Shown piece by piece: positions 17,389 through 25,803 of a stretch of DNA of 59,991 nt. Below the pieces are notes generated by a model that had not been told where the DNA came from, searched no databases, and worked only from the letters and a program-made list of their open reading frames with translations. The DNA comes from Prevotella sp. (GTDB taxonomy: Bacteria; Bacteroidota; Bacteroidia; Bacteroidales; Bacteroidaceae), in contig JAILAA010000064.1 in the NCBI GenBank assembly GCA_024681875.1, positions 1-59,991 of the forward strand, given 5' to 3'. Both the position numbers and the translations under genes were made by a program. Position 1 is the stretch's first letter. Every line of letters begins with the position of its first letter.

Positions 17389-18729
17389 ATGAAGCATTTA
17401 TTAAGATATTTTTTTGTTTTAGGAATGTTCGTCCTTGCAATGGGCACGATGATGGCACAGTCGGTGAAAACGCACAAGGTGAAGCGTGGCGAGACCATCT
17501 ATGGCATCTCGCGTGCTTATGGCATCACGGAGGCGGAGCTGCGAGCTGCCAATCCGGGCATGGAGCGCTCAGACTATGTGCTGAAGAAGGGGTCGAAGAT
17601 TGTGATACCCACGCAGGCACAGGCACTGTCGGCAGTAGTAGACGCACCGATGGATGCTGACGACGTGAGGCAGCGCCCCATCCGCATGGGTGTGATGCTG
17701 CCGCTGCACGACATCAACGGCGACGGACGCCGCATGGTGGAGTATTACCGTGGTCTGCTCATGGCTTGCGACAGCTTGAAGCATGAGGGCATTTCCGTGG
17801 ATGTCTATGCCTGGAACACACCTGATACGGGAGATATCACCGAGACGCTGGCCAAGCCTGAGGCTGCTAAGTGCGACATCATCTTCGGCCCGCTCTACTC
17901 CAAGCAGATGAACGACCTGTCGGCCTTCTGTCAGCAGCACGGCACGATGCTGGTCATACCGTTCTCCATCATGGCGCCCCAGATTGCCGCAAATACGCAC
18001 ATCTTCCAGGTATACCAGTCGCAGGAGTCGCTGAACGAGAGCACGAGCCGCCGCTTTGCCGACTGGTTTAAGGACTATCACCCCATTATCGTAGACTGTG
18101 ACGACCCCAACAGCACCAAGGGCTCCTTTACCGCTGCACTGCGCAAGGAATTGGAAAGTCGCCACGTCAGCTATAGCCTCACCAGCCTGAAATCTGTCAA
18201 TTCGCTCTTCGCCAGCGCGTTCAGCACACAGCGCCCCAATGTCGTGGTGCTCAATTCGGCACGCACAAGCGACATGGAGGTGGCCTTTGTGAAGCTGAAG
18301 GATTTGCTGGCTGCCAATGAAGGGCTGAAGGTGTCGCTCTTCGGATACACCGAGTGGATGGCCCAGTCTGAAGCGCAGGCCGTCAACTTTCATAAGTATG
18401 ATGTCTACGTGCCGTCGCCCTTCTATCCCGGCATGGCGCCCTCGCTGGCCAAGAACATGGCGCGTAAGTACCGTGCCAACTTCCAGCGTGACTTGAGCGC
18501 CTACATGCCGCCGTTGGCCATGACGGGCTTCGACCACGCCTTCTTCTTCCTGCGCGGGCTGCACAAATATGGCAAGACCTTCGACGGTGCATCGGGCCGC
18601 TTCAACTATACGCCTGTGCAGACACCGCTGAAGTTTGAGCAGCTGGGTGGTGGTGCAGGGCACCAGAACCGTGCCTACATGTTCGTACACTACAAGCCCA
18701 ACGGACAGATAGATACTATTAGCTATTGA
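17389..18729 (+). CDS. LysM domain protein with periplasmic-binding-protein fold
   Basis: 446 aa. Signal peptide about residues 1-24 (MKHLLRYFFVLGMFVLAMGT, then MMAQ). LysM domain about 28-72 (KVKRGETIYGISRAYGITEA, NPGMERSDYVLKKGSKIVIP) for peptidoglycan binding. The rest (about 95-440) looks like a type I periplasmic-binding fold (IRMGVMLPLHDINGDGRRMV, CDIIFGPLYSKQMNDLSAF, FFFLRGLHKYGKTFDG). Proteins of this build are common in Bacteroidales; their ligand is unknown. Neither transporter genes nor enzymes adjoin, so a transport role should not be assumed. I start it at 17389 because the upstream Met lies inside the promoter. A beta-barrel protein gene follows, probably cotranscribed. Confidence 0.75.
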   Translation: MKHLLRYFFVLGMFVLAMGTMMAQSVKTHKVKRGETIYGISRAYGITEAELRAANPGMERSDYVLKKGSKIVIPTQAQALSAVVDAPMDADDVRQRPIRMGVMLPLHDINGDGRRMVEYYRGLLMACDSLKHEGISVDVYAWNTPDTGDITETLAKPEAAKCDIIFGPLYSKQMNDLSAFCQQHGTMLVIPFSIMAPQIAANTHIFQVYQSQESLNESTSRRFADWFKDYHPIIVDCDDPNSTKGSFTAALRKELESRHVSYSLTSLKSVNSLFASAFSTQRPNVVVLNSARTSDMEVAFVKLKDLLAANEGLKVSLFGYTEWMAQSEAQAVNFHKYDVYVPSPFYPGMAPSLAKNMARKYRANFQRDLSAYMPPLAMTGFDHAFFFLRGLHKYGKTFDGASGRFNYTPVQTPLKFEQLGGGAGHQNRAYMFVHYKPNGQIDTISY

Positions 18730-18850
18730 GATTGAGAGAATGAGAAATGTAGGATGTAAAAGAAGTAACTGTCATCACATGAGCATACAGCGTTCTTTGT
18801 GCCGTATGGCATTTCTCATTTTCTCGTTTTCTCATTTTTCCATTCTCAAC
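18726..18850. repeat. Inverted repeat pair ending in a signal-peptide coding region (TTCTCATT type)
   Basis: GAGAGAATGAGAAATG (about 18732-18748) is the inverse of CATTTCTCATTTTCTC (about 18808-18823), which continues as repeated TTTTCTCA units to about 18845. The right arm encodes the hydrophobic core of the next protein's signal peptide. Confidence 0.65.
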
Positions 18851-19570
18851 GTAGCTGCGCAAGTGGGCGACCACCGCAACGACATGGCTGTTGGATTCAA
18901 CGGAGGTGTGGTGCTTAGCAATGTCGTGTTCCTGCCCAAGGTGCCGCAGACCATGCATCAGGGCCTGGCAGGTGGATTGTCATTCCGCTATACGTCTGAG
19001 AAATATTTTACCAGCATCTGTTCCGTCGTGGCAGAGGTGAACTATGCCCAGATAGGCTGGAAGGAGAATATCCTGACGCCTAACGACGAGCCTGTCATCA
19101 ACCGTACGACGGGGCTGCGCGAAGAATACCAGCGCGACATGACCTACTTGCAGGTGCCTGTATTCGCCCGTCTGGGATGGGGGCGCGAGCGACGCGGCTT
19201 CCAGTTCTTCTTCCAGGTGGGACCGCAGGTGGGTATCTTCCTCAATGAGAAGACGAAGATGAATTTCCCGTGGGAGAGCCGCACACCCGTCTATGAAGAC
19301 GGCTCAGGGCGCACTTCATCCATTGTGGCGCAGGACACTATGGCCGTGGAGCATAAGCTGGACTACGGCATAGCCGGTGGCTTGGGCCTGGAGTTCTCTC
19401 ATCCCAAGCTGGGACACTTCCTCCTGGAAGGAAGATACTATTACGGATTAGGAAATATTTATGGCGACAGCAAGCGTGACTACTTCGCACTGTCCAACTT
19501 TACAAATATTGCAGTAAAGCTGACCTATCTCTTCGACCTGAAGCGTACGAAGAACCCCAAAATAAAGTAA
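18779..19570 (+). CDS. Outer-membrane beta-barrel (porin/PorT-like) protein
   Basis: About 263 aa. The body alternates amphipathic strands rich in aromatic residues (FFQVGPQVGIFLNEK, LDYGIAGGLGLEF, LLEGRYYYGLGNIYGD, NIAVKLTYLF), typical of the OMP_b-brl_2/PorT family of Bacteroidota. The signal peptide is MSIQRSLCRMAFLIFSFSHF followed by SILNVAAQ. Its core is written in TTTTCTCA repeats. The start is uncertain: Met codons at 18740, 18779 and 18806 are possible, and 18779 gives the most normal signal peptide. It lies close behind the LysM protein gene. Its stop directly abuts the stop of the convergent sugar transferase with no intervening base. Confidence 0.7.
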   Translation: MSIQRSLCRMAFLIFSFSHFSILNVAAQVGDHRNDMAVGFNGGVVLSNVVFLPKVPQTMHQGLAGGLSFRYTSEKYFTSICSVVAEVNYAQIGWKENILTPNDEPVINRTTGLREEYQRDMTYLQVPVFARLGWGRERRGFQFFFQVGPQVGIFLNEKTKMNFPWESRTPVYEDGSGRTSSIVAQDTMAVEHKLDYGIAGGLGLEFSHPKLGHFLLEGRYYYGLGNIYGDSKRDYFALSNFTNIAVKLTYLFDLKRTKNPKIK

Positions 19571-20200
19571 TCAGAACTTCTTGCCGAAGACAATGTTAAT
19601 GAATGTCTTCACGATGATTTTGATGTCAAACCACCACGACCTGTTCTCCAGATAATACAAATCCAGCTCGAGTCGGCGCAGCATCTTCTCCATCGTATCC
19701 GTATAGCCGTTGTAGAGCGTGGCGTAGCTGGTGACGCCGGGGCGTATCTGGTAGAGATAGACATAGCGTGAATCGTGTTCCATGATCTGGTCGATGAAGA
19801 ATTTGCGCTCCGGTCTGGGGCCGATGAAGGCCATGTCGCCCTTCACCACATTCCACAACTGTGGCAGCTCGTCCAGATGGTGCTCACGCAGGAACTTTCC
19901 AATCTTTGTCATGCGTGTCTCGTTCTCGTGCTGATACAGGGCGGGGCCGTTTTTCTCGGCATCCACGCGCATGGAGCGGAATTTGTAGATTTTGAAGGGA
20001 CGACCGAAGCGGCCTATGCGCTCCTGCTTGAAGATGGCAGGGCCGCCATCCTCGCGCTTGATCATAATGTAGCAGAAGAGAAACAGGGGGGAGAATATGA
20101 CGAGGCAAGCAATGGCAATAAAGAAGTCAATGAAACGCTTTACGTTGCGCTCAAACTCGTTCATGCCGTCCAGTACGTATCCGCTTTCCAGTTTAGTCAT
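19571..20200 (-). CDS. Undecaprenyl-phosphate sugar phosphotransferase (initiating transferase)
   Basis: 209 aa. Bacterial sugar transferase domain: one N-terminal membrane segment (FIDFFIAIACLVIFSPLFLF), then KQERIGRFGRPFKIYKFRSM, FLREHHLDELPQLWNVVKGD, MAFIGPRPE and RPGVTSYATLYNGYT. It transfers a sugar-1-phosphate to undecaprenyl phosphate at the inner membrane to begin repeat-unit synthesis. This is the short monotopic form without the N-terminal membrane domain of WcaJ/WbaP. It lies at the far end of the polysaccharide locus, separated from the main leftward operon by one divergent glycosyltransferase. The sugar is not predictable. Confidence 0.88.
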   Translation of the reverse strand: MTKLESGYVLDGMNEFERNVKRFIDFFIAIACLVIFSPLFLFCYIMIKREDGGPAIFKQERIGRFGRPFKIYKFRSMRVDAEKNGPALYQHENETRMTKIGKFLREHHLDELPQLWNVVKGDMAFIGPRPERKFFIDQIMEHDSRYVYLYQIRPGVTSYATLYNGYTDTMEKMLRRLELDLYYLENRSWWFDIKIIVKTFINIVFGKKF

Positions 20201-20203
20201 ATA

Positions 20204-20233
20204 TTCTTTATAGTATTATTCTTTATAGTATTA
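20204..20233. repeat. Perfect 15-bp tandem duplication
   Basis: TTCTTTATAGTATTA occurs twice end to end just upstream of the sugar transferase start at 20200. No TAnnTTTG box is seen for that gene, so the duplication may overlap its control region. Confidence 0.6.
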
Positions 20234-20393
20234 CTGATTCTTACTTTTATTAACGCTAATTGACAGACGATATTATATTTTTTGATGTTTTTTTTAAATC
20301 AAAATTCTAAATAGAATGAATAATGTAGGCTAAAGAATCATTTCTACTCAATAGTTTTCAGGACTATTTTTTGCACAGTTCATTTAAAATGCT

Positions 20394-20401
20394 TACCTTT
20401 G
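20394..20401 (+). promoter_or_regulatory. -7 box for the divergent glycosyltransferase
   Basis: TACCTTTG followed by CA, 20 nt before the GTG start at 20422. It implies a leader of only about 12-15 nt. Confidence 0.7.
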
Positions 20402-20421
20402 CATCCGTAATAGCGAGTTGA

Positions 20422-21591
20422 GTGAAAAAAATATTGTTTTTAAACTCCAAATCGCCCTACCCAATCAAGGATGGAGCAGCGATAGGTACCAATCAGTACC
20501 TGCGCTTTTTCCATCGTTTGGGTTATGAAGTTGATTTGGTATATACGTCAGAATTGAATGATTTGGAAGTGGTGAGAAATGGCTTGAGCGGCATTTGCAG
20601 TCATATCTATCATTTTCACTTGCCTAAATATCAGTCCTACCTTAAAGTTCTTAAAGGCCTAATCACGAATACTCACCCATTGCATGTTAACTATTACCAC
20701 TCAAACAAAGTTGCCCGTTGGGTGAGGAATCATGCTAAGGATTATGATATCTTATATTGTCACAATATGCGTACAGCATTATATGTTGACGGTATAGACA
20801 GCTATAAAATATGGAACATTGTCGATGCTTTTTCGATGAACTATGAATCAGCGAGGAAAAACACGACGGGTATATGGCATTGGATTTATACGATAGATGC
20901 CAAAAGATGTGTCAAATGGGAATGCAAGTTGGCAGAGAGCTTTAACAAGATGTTGATAGTCTCAGAACGCGATAAGCAATACATTGAGACTCATCTAAAG
21001 CGTGCTGCAGACATTGCTGTCATAGAAAACTATACGGAAGTTTTTGATAACCATATACCTGACAACGTTTCAGAATCCCGTAATTTGGTCTTTGTGGGAG
21101 CCATGAATTACGAACCTAATGTGACTGCTGTCACATACTTCTGCTCCCAGATACTTCCTGAATTATTAAAGCGCTATCCAGGCATTAAGTTCTATATTGT
21201 TGGCAAGACTCCTACTAATAGTGTTCTGGCCCTCCAGTCGGATGACGTTATTGTTACTGGATATGTTGATGATATTTGGGATTATTTGAAGATTGCTACT
21301 GTTGTTGTTACGCCGATGCTGACTGGGTCTGGTATACAAAACAAAATCCTTCAAGCATTGGCCGTTGGCTTACCCGTGATAACAACCCCAACGGGATTTG
21401 AAGGATTAGTAAAGGATGAGGGACAACCACGTGTAGCTGTTGACAGCGCAGACATGATAGAACAAATTTCTTTCCTGCTTGATCATCCGGAGGTTAGATT
21501 TGAGGAGGGGAAAAAGTCTAAGGGCTATATAGTGAGGAATTATTCTGAGTCGGTTATCTTGGAAAAGTTCCGCTTGTTCATGGAAAAATAA
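20422..21591 (+). CDS. Glycosyltransferase, GT-B fold (GT4-like)
   Basis: 389 aa with a GTG start set by the promoter just upstream. The N-terminal half has MKKILFLNSKSPYPIKDGAA, HRLGYEVDLVYTS and YDILYCHNMRTALYVDGI. The C-terminal half carries the donor-binding features RNLVFVGAMNYEPNVTAV, VTPMLTGSGIQNKILQALA and GLPVITTPTGFEGL. It probably acts on the cytoplasmic face during repeat-unit assembly. It is the only gene of the locus read rightward, with its own promoter. Base composition is visibly AT-richer than the flanking genes, suggesting recent gain. Acceptor and donor sugars are unknown. Confidence 0.82.
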   Translation: MKKILFLNSKSPYPIKDGAAIGTNQYLRFFHRLGYEVDLVYTSELNDLEVVRNGLSGICSHIYHFHLPKYQSYLKVLKGLITNTHPLHVNYYHSNKVARWVRNHAKDYDILYCHNMRTALYVDGIDSYKIWNIVDAFSMNYESARKNTTGIWHWIYTIDAKRCVKWECKLAESFNKMLIVSERDKQYIETHLKRAADIAVIENYTEVFDNHIPDNVSESRNLVFVGAMNYEPNVTAVTYFCSQILPELLKRYPGIKFYIVGKTPTNSVLALQSDDVIVTGYVDDIWDYLKIATVVVTPMLTGSGIQNKILQALAVGLPVITTPTGFEGLVKDEGQPRVAVDSADMIEQISFLLDHPEVRFEEGKKSKGYIVRNYSESVILEKFRLFMEK

Positions 21592-21603
21592 ACCGTTCCT
21601 TCT

Positions 21604-22914
21604 TCACTCTTTCAGTATCTTTTTGACGGCTGTCAAAAGGTCTCCAGGATTATTGGTCTCAATAAGTATGGACTCTTTAACGCCTGCGTTTTTGCCTGCC
21701 ATCAAGTCACGGTCGTGGTCTCCTATCATATATGAACGACTGAGGTCAATATTATAATCGTGAGCCGCTTGCATTAGGAGACCTGCTTTTGGCTTGCGGC
21801 ACTCGCAAACAGTTTTGTATTCTGGTCGTTCCCCCTCAAACCCTTTGTCAGGATGATGAGGGCAGTAGTAGATGGCGTCGACGAATGCGCCATCCTTTCC
21901 AAGGAGGGTTTCCATCTTGTTGTGAAGAGTCTGGAGTCCTTCAAACGTACATTCGCCTCGTGCAATGACAGGTTGGTTGCTGACGACAATAGCCAGATAG
22001 CCAGAGTTGTTGATGAGGCGGATAGCCTCTGCGACGCCATCAATCAGATTGAAATCTTCAGTTTTGGTCAAGAATCCCTTATATATATTTATGGTTCCAT
22101 CGCGGTCAAGAAAGATGGCTTTCTGCCTCTTGCTTAAGTTACGGGCAGATATCTTTCCGCTCTTCAAATCATTTTCAACTTGGTAGTAGCGATCGGGAGT
22201 CCCCATATCCTTAATATATTCGGGCGTGTCGTAGGCAAAAATACGCCCACTATGGATATTAGGTTTCAAGACATCACGATCCAGATCAATTCGGTCGGGC
22301 TGTTCTGGATGTCTTGGTGTAAAGTTCAACATCGTTTGCTTCAACAGGTCGGGTGAAATGATTTCAATCCCTGCGTTGACACGATTTTTGTAGTAGGTTC
22401 GTTCTTCCTCTTTGTTCAGCCAGCCAATGACCCGATGGCTCTCAACAGGAAAACCGCCAATTTCCTGGGGAGGCAGGGTTTCTGTGACAAGAATGGAACT
22501 GTCATAGGGATGACCGTTAGGATGAGCCATCAGACTGGCCAAAGCTTGATGATCCTGATGAAAACGGATGAAGCGGTTGAAGTCAACATCAACCATCACA
22601 TCGCCACAGAGCAGAAGGAAATCATCATTCAGGTCGGGCATCTTAAACAACGCACCTGCTGTTCCCAAAGGTTGCACCTCCTTATAATAGGAGATAGATA
22701 CTCCCAATTCAGAGCCATCCTTGAAATATTCCTGGATGATGTCCCCCATGTGACCAACGACAAGGGTAATATCGGTAAGTCCACATGCTTTCAGGTTGAT
22801 TATCTGATGCTCAAGGATTGGCTTGCCGCCAATCCGAATCATGGGTTTGGGAATGTCACTGGCAATAGTAGCAATACGCGTACCTTTGCCGCCTGCCATG
22901 ATAACCGTCTTCAT
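21604..22914 (-). CDS. hddC-gmhB: Fusion: heptose-1-phosphate guanylyltransferase (HddC) + heptose-1,7-bisphosphate phosphatase (GmhB)
   Basis: 436 aa in two halves. Residues 1 to about 235 are a sugar-nucleotide transferase (MAGGKGTRI, IPKPMIRIGGKPILEHQI, PLGTAGALF, LCGDVMVDVD). Residues about 263-436 are a HAD phosphatase of the GmhB type: FLDRDGTIN, VVSNQPVIARGE, the zinc-type CPHHP...CECRKPKAG cysteines, and MIGDHDRDLMAGKNAGV. With the adjacent GmhA and HddA the fusion would supply the last two steps to GDP-D-glycero-alpha-D-manno-heptose. It overlaps gmhA by ATGA. The last domain order in the pathway (phosphatase, then guanylyltransferase) is reversed in the chain. AT-rich like its neighbours. 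The exact sugar is inferred from the gene set. Confidence 0.85.
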   Translation of the reverse strand: MKTVIMAGGKGTRIATIASDIPKPMIRIGGKPILEHQIINLKACGLTDITLVVGHMGDIIQEYFKDGSELGVSISYYKEVQPLGTAGALFKMPDLNDDFLLLCGDVMVDVDFNRFIRFHQDHQALASLMAHPNGHPYDSSILVTETLPPQEIGGFPVESHRVIGWLNKEEERTYYKNRVNAGIEIISPDLLKQTMLNFTPRHPEQPDRIDLDRDVLKPNIHSGRIFAYDTPEYIKDMGTPDRYYQVENDLKSGKISARNLSKRQKAIFLDRDGTINIYKGFLTKTEDFNLIDGVAEAIRLINNSGYLAIVVSNQPVIARGECTFEGLQTLHNKMETLLGKDGAFVDAIYYCPHHPDKGFEGERPEYKTVCECRKPKAGLLMQAAHDYNIDLSRSYMIGDHDRDLMAGKNAGVKESILIETNNPGDLLTAVKKILKE

Positions 22915-23582
22915 TGTTTTGAGAGATGTGAGGACAATGTCTGGTTGCTGCCGAAGAAATGTTCTTCAAGCATCATGCATAAACAATGATAAACAGGCAG
23001 ATGTAATTCCTGTATCTTATAAGTCTCTGTCTCAGGCACTTGGATGCAGACGTCTGCCAACGATGCCAGCCTACAGGGCTTCTGGCCTGTCAATCCAATA
23101 ACTTTCAGTCCTTTAGCTTTGGCTACAACAGCGGCAAAAAGCACATTGTGGCTATTGCCAGAGGTGGAAATGCCAAGGAATACATCATCAGGCTTTCCGT
23201 AACCGTTTACCTGTTGGGCAAAAATCAGTTCTGGGTTACTGTCGTTCATGAAAGCAGTTGTCAGCGAGGAATGGCCAGTCAGCGAGATGGCAGGCAAGGC
23301 TCCCTGCAGATGCTTTGCAAGAACCTCGCCCAGTTCGGGGTCTATGCGCTTCATGGCTTCTGCCTGGTCTTTGTATACTCTCCGTTTCAGTTTGAATTCC
23401 TTCATCATCTCGCCAACAATATGCTCGCTATCAGATGCTGATCCTCCGTTACCACATACTAATAGTTTCTGACCATTGCTATAGGCTTGTTTCAAAATGT
23501 CGTAGCATGACATGATAGACTCTTCACAAACGGAAAGAGATGGATACCGCTCTATAAGCATTGTTATTTGCTTGTTTGTCAT
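22911..23582 (-). CDS. gmhA: Sedoheptulose-7-phosphate isomerase GmhA
   Basis: 223 aa SIS-domain isomerase converting sedoheptulose 7-phosphate to D-glycero-D-manno-heptose 7-phosphate, the first pathway step. Visible motifs are LVCGNGGSASDSEHIVGEM, the catalytic-region ALPAISLTGHSSLTTAF, DVFLGISTSGNSHNV and the C-terminal helix KIQELHLPVYHCLCMMLEE. It is slightly longer than E. coli GmhA (192 aa), like other Bacteroidota and capsule-locus forms. ATGA overlap with the downstream fusion gene indicates coupled translation. HddA lies 21 bp upstream. Confidence 0.88.
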   Translation of the reverse strand: MTNKQITMLIERYPSLSVCEESIMSCYDILKQAYSNGQKLLVCGNGGSASDSEHIVGEMMKEFKLKRRVYKDQAEAMKRIDPELGEVLAKHLQGALPAISLTGHSSLTTAFMNDSNPELIFAQQVNGYGKPDDVFLGISTSGNSHNVLFAAVVAKAKGLKVIGLTGQKPCRLASLADVCIQVPETETYKIQELHLPVYHCLCMMLEEHFFGSNQTLSSHLSKQ

Positions 23583-23603
23583 CTCCTGTTTTTTTGTTTG
23601 TAT

Positions 23604-24653
23604 TTAGAACGCTTTAACGTTGTCTGTCTCAAAGATTTTCCAGCCATGTGCCCCTCCATCGCAGAAATTGAATGGCATAACAGTGCCACCAAGCTTCAAA
23701 AGAGCCTGTTCAAGTTCTTTCTTTCGAGTAGGTTCAACGATGAACATGATAAACCCGCCTCCACCTGCTCCAGACACTTTACCTGCTTTGGCCCCAGCTT
23801 GTAAGGCGACGTCCATTGCTTTCTGTATCATGGGGTTGGAAATATGCGAGGCCATCCGCTTCTTGTTTTCCCATGCCTCGCGCAGTATATCAGCAAACGC
23901 ATTGATATCTCCTTTGAGCAGTGCCAGTTTCGTGTCGATGGCACTTTGCTTAATACGGTGCATCGCTTCTATTGCATCTTTGTTGCCTTGCTCTGTATTC
24001 TTCTTCTGCTCATCAATAATGGCAGCCGATGATCGAGAGCGACCAGTGAAATAGAGTAGCATGGATGCCTCCAGTTCGTCTGTAATCCACCGCTTGATTT
24101 TCAAAGGATTGACTATTGCAATATCGTTTTTCAAAAACTCGATATAGTTGAATCCGCCAAACGATGCTGCGTACTGGTCTTGCTTGCCACCACTTAGGCT
24201 CAAGTCTTTACGCTCTATCTCACATGCAAGTTTAGCAATTTCATAGTCACCTAGTGGCAGCCCTTTCCATTCTACAAAGGCTTTCAGTATACATACTACC
24301 ATGGTTGAGGATGTTCCTAATCCAGAACCGGCAGGTGCATCATTGTAGGTGGTAATCTTAAATGATTGTGGAGGCAGGTCGAAGTCTTTGACAACTCTGT
24401 TGTAAACACCCTTTATGAGACTCGCCTCATCATCAATCTCCAGTTGGCGTGATTGCGGATAAGACTTGAATACGGCAGTATCGAAGGAGTTTATGCTAAT
24501 CAGTTGGTCGTCAGTCTCTTCAATGGTGCAATAGGCGTATAAATTAATGGTTGCATTAAGAACCAGTCCACCGTATATGTCACAGTAGGGAGAGACATCA
24601 GATCCTCCTCCTGCCAGGCCTAAACGCAATGGCGCCTTGCTTCGTATAATCAT
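23604..24653 (-). CDS. hddA: D-glycero-alpha-D-manno-heptose-7-phosphate kinase HddA
   Basis: 349 aa GHMP kinase. N-terminal [23 protein letters not shown] loop [12 protein letters not shown] near residues 108-119, [20 protein letters not shown], and C-terminal [18 protein letters not shown]. It phosphorylates heptose 7-phosphate at C1, giving the 1,7-bisphosphate used by GmhB. The family also includes fucose and other sugar kinases, but gmhA and hddC-gmhB next door decide the assignment. The ORF is complete and co-directional with the glycosyltransferase upstream (58-bp gap). Confidence 0.87.
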   Translation of the reverse strand: MIIRSKAPLRLGLAGGGSDVSPYCDIYGGLVLNATINLYAYCTIEETDDQLISINSFDTAVFKSYPQSRQLEIDDEASLIKGVYNRVVKDFDLPPQSFKITTYNDAPAGSGLGTSSTMVVCILKAFVEWKGLPLGDYEIAKLACEIERKDLSLSGGKQDQYAASFGGFNYIEFLKNDIAIVNPLKIKRWITDELEASMLLYFTGRSRSSAAIIDEQKKNTEQGNKDAIEAMHRIKQSAIDTKLALLKGDINAFADILREAWENKKRMASHISNPMIQKAMDVALQAGAKAGKVSGAGGGGFIMFIVEPTRKKELEQALLKLGGTVMPFNFCDGGAHGWKIFETDNVKAF

Positions 24654-24711
24654 TTGTGTTTTTTATTAAGAAACGTTATTAGAAAAGATATATTGTATGC
24701 TGTTCGATCTT

Positions 24712-25803
24712 TTACTCAAAGACAGAACAGAATGTCTGCCAGGTGCTGTCTTCCGAATACTTGGTCTGGTAAACCTCGCGTGCATAGGCATTAAAGCGTG
24801 GAACTGGATGGGTAATGTAGTGATTGATACATTCGATGAAACTTTCGGGTGTGTTACAGCGTCCACCAACCTTTTCTGCATCCAGTTCGTATCCTTCGAA
24901 TGTCTCATCGCTGCCAATGATGTTTTTACCGTACATCAGCGACTCGCAGGTCTTTATTTTCATGCCGCTGCCCGCAAAGACAGGCAGAATCATAAAGTCG
25001 GCCTCTTCGAAACAGGGACGCAGGTCTGGTGCGTCGTTAACCACCTCTATTCCTTCCATGCACTTGTTCTCCTGCTTGAGGCGGTCCATGTTCCTGCCCA
25101 CCACCTTGAAGTCGACATCAACGTGTGGTAATACCTCCTTGACGAAGAATAGGACGCCGTCGTTGTTGGGCTTGGAGTATGCCCCAAGAAAGAGGCACAG
25201 CGGCCGTTTCCCTGTCATCTGCCTTGTGTCCACAGGCTGGAACTTGTCTTCCAGCGACACGCCGATGATGACGTCGGCCTTGCGGCCATAATGCTTCTCC
25301 AGATAGTCGGAGTCGCGCTTGCTCAGTGTCACTGTCTTGTCTGAGTATTGACAGCCGTACTTGTCGTTATGGGCAGCACAGCGTATGACCACCTGACGGC
25401 CTGGCAGCCATTTGGGCATCTGCGCGTCATAATAGATACTCTCTACATTGTGATAGTGGGTGATAATCTTTCCCCGATATCCTTTCTCCTTCAGTTTCTT
25501 GGCAATGATGCCTACGACGCTGGTGGTGAGAAACACGTAGTCATAGTCCTGGGCCATTTCAGTAATTTCCCTGACTTTCTTGGGCGTAAGGCCGTTGTGG
25601 TAGTTGAAGGGAAAAAGGGCCACGGCTTGTGCGTAGCTCCATGCCGGGCGTTTCTTGGCCTCGTCGAGTATATAGTATTCGCCGACGTTGTCAGAGCCAA
25701 AATAATTTTTCAGCGACCTTAGGCATCTCATGTTGGCCATACCGCCTCCGATGAGGATGCTGTCCTGACGTTTAAAGCCTATATAGAGTACCTTTCCTTT
25801 CAT
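24712..25803 (-). CDS. Glycosyltransferase family protein (GT4-like)
   Basis: 363 aa from the ATG at 25803 (MKGKVLYIGFKRQDSILIGG). It overlaps the stop of the upstream gene by ATGA; a longer frame starts inside that gene. GT-B features: GGGMANMRCLRSLKNYFG, KIITHYHNVESIYYDAQM, LCLFLGAYSKPNNDGVLFF and VFAGSGMKIKTCESLMYGKN. The last is the donor-binding Glu loop. It would add a sugar to the lipid-linked repeat unit. GC content rises from this gene leftward to rightward, marking the border of the AT-rich part. Substrates unknown. Confidence 0.8.
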   Translation of the reverse strand: MKGKVLYIGFKRQDSILIGGGMANMRCLRSLKNYFGSDNVGEYYILDEAKKRPAWSYAQAVALFPFNYHNGLTPKKVREITEMAQDYDYVFLTTSVVGIIAKKLKEKGYRGKIITHYHNVESIYYDAQMPKWLPGRQVVIRCAAHNDKYGCQYSDKTVTLSKRDSDYLEKHYGRKADVIIGVSLEDKFQPVDTRQMTGKRPLCLFLGAYSKPNNDGVLFFVKEVLPHVDVDFKVVGRNMDRLKQENKCMEGIEVVNDAPDLRPCFEEADFMILPVFAGSGMKIKTCESLMYGKNIIGSDETFEGYELDAEKVGGRCNTPESFIECINHYITHPVPRFNAYAREVYQTKYSEDSTWQTFCSVFE

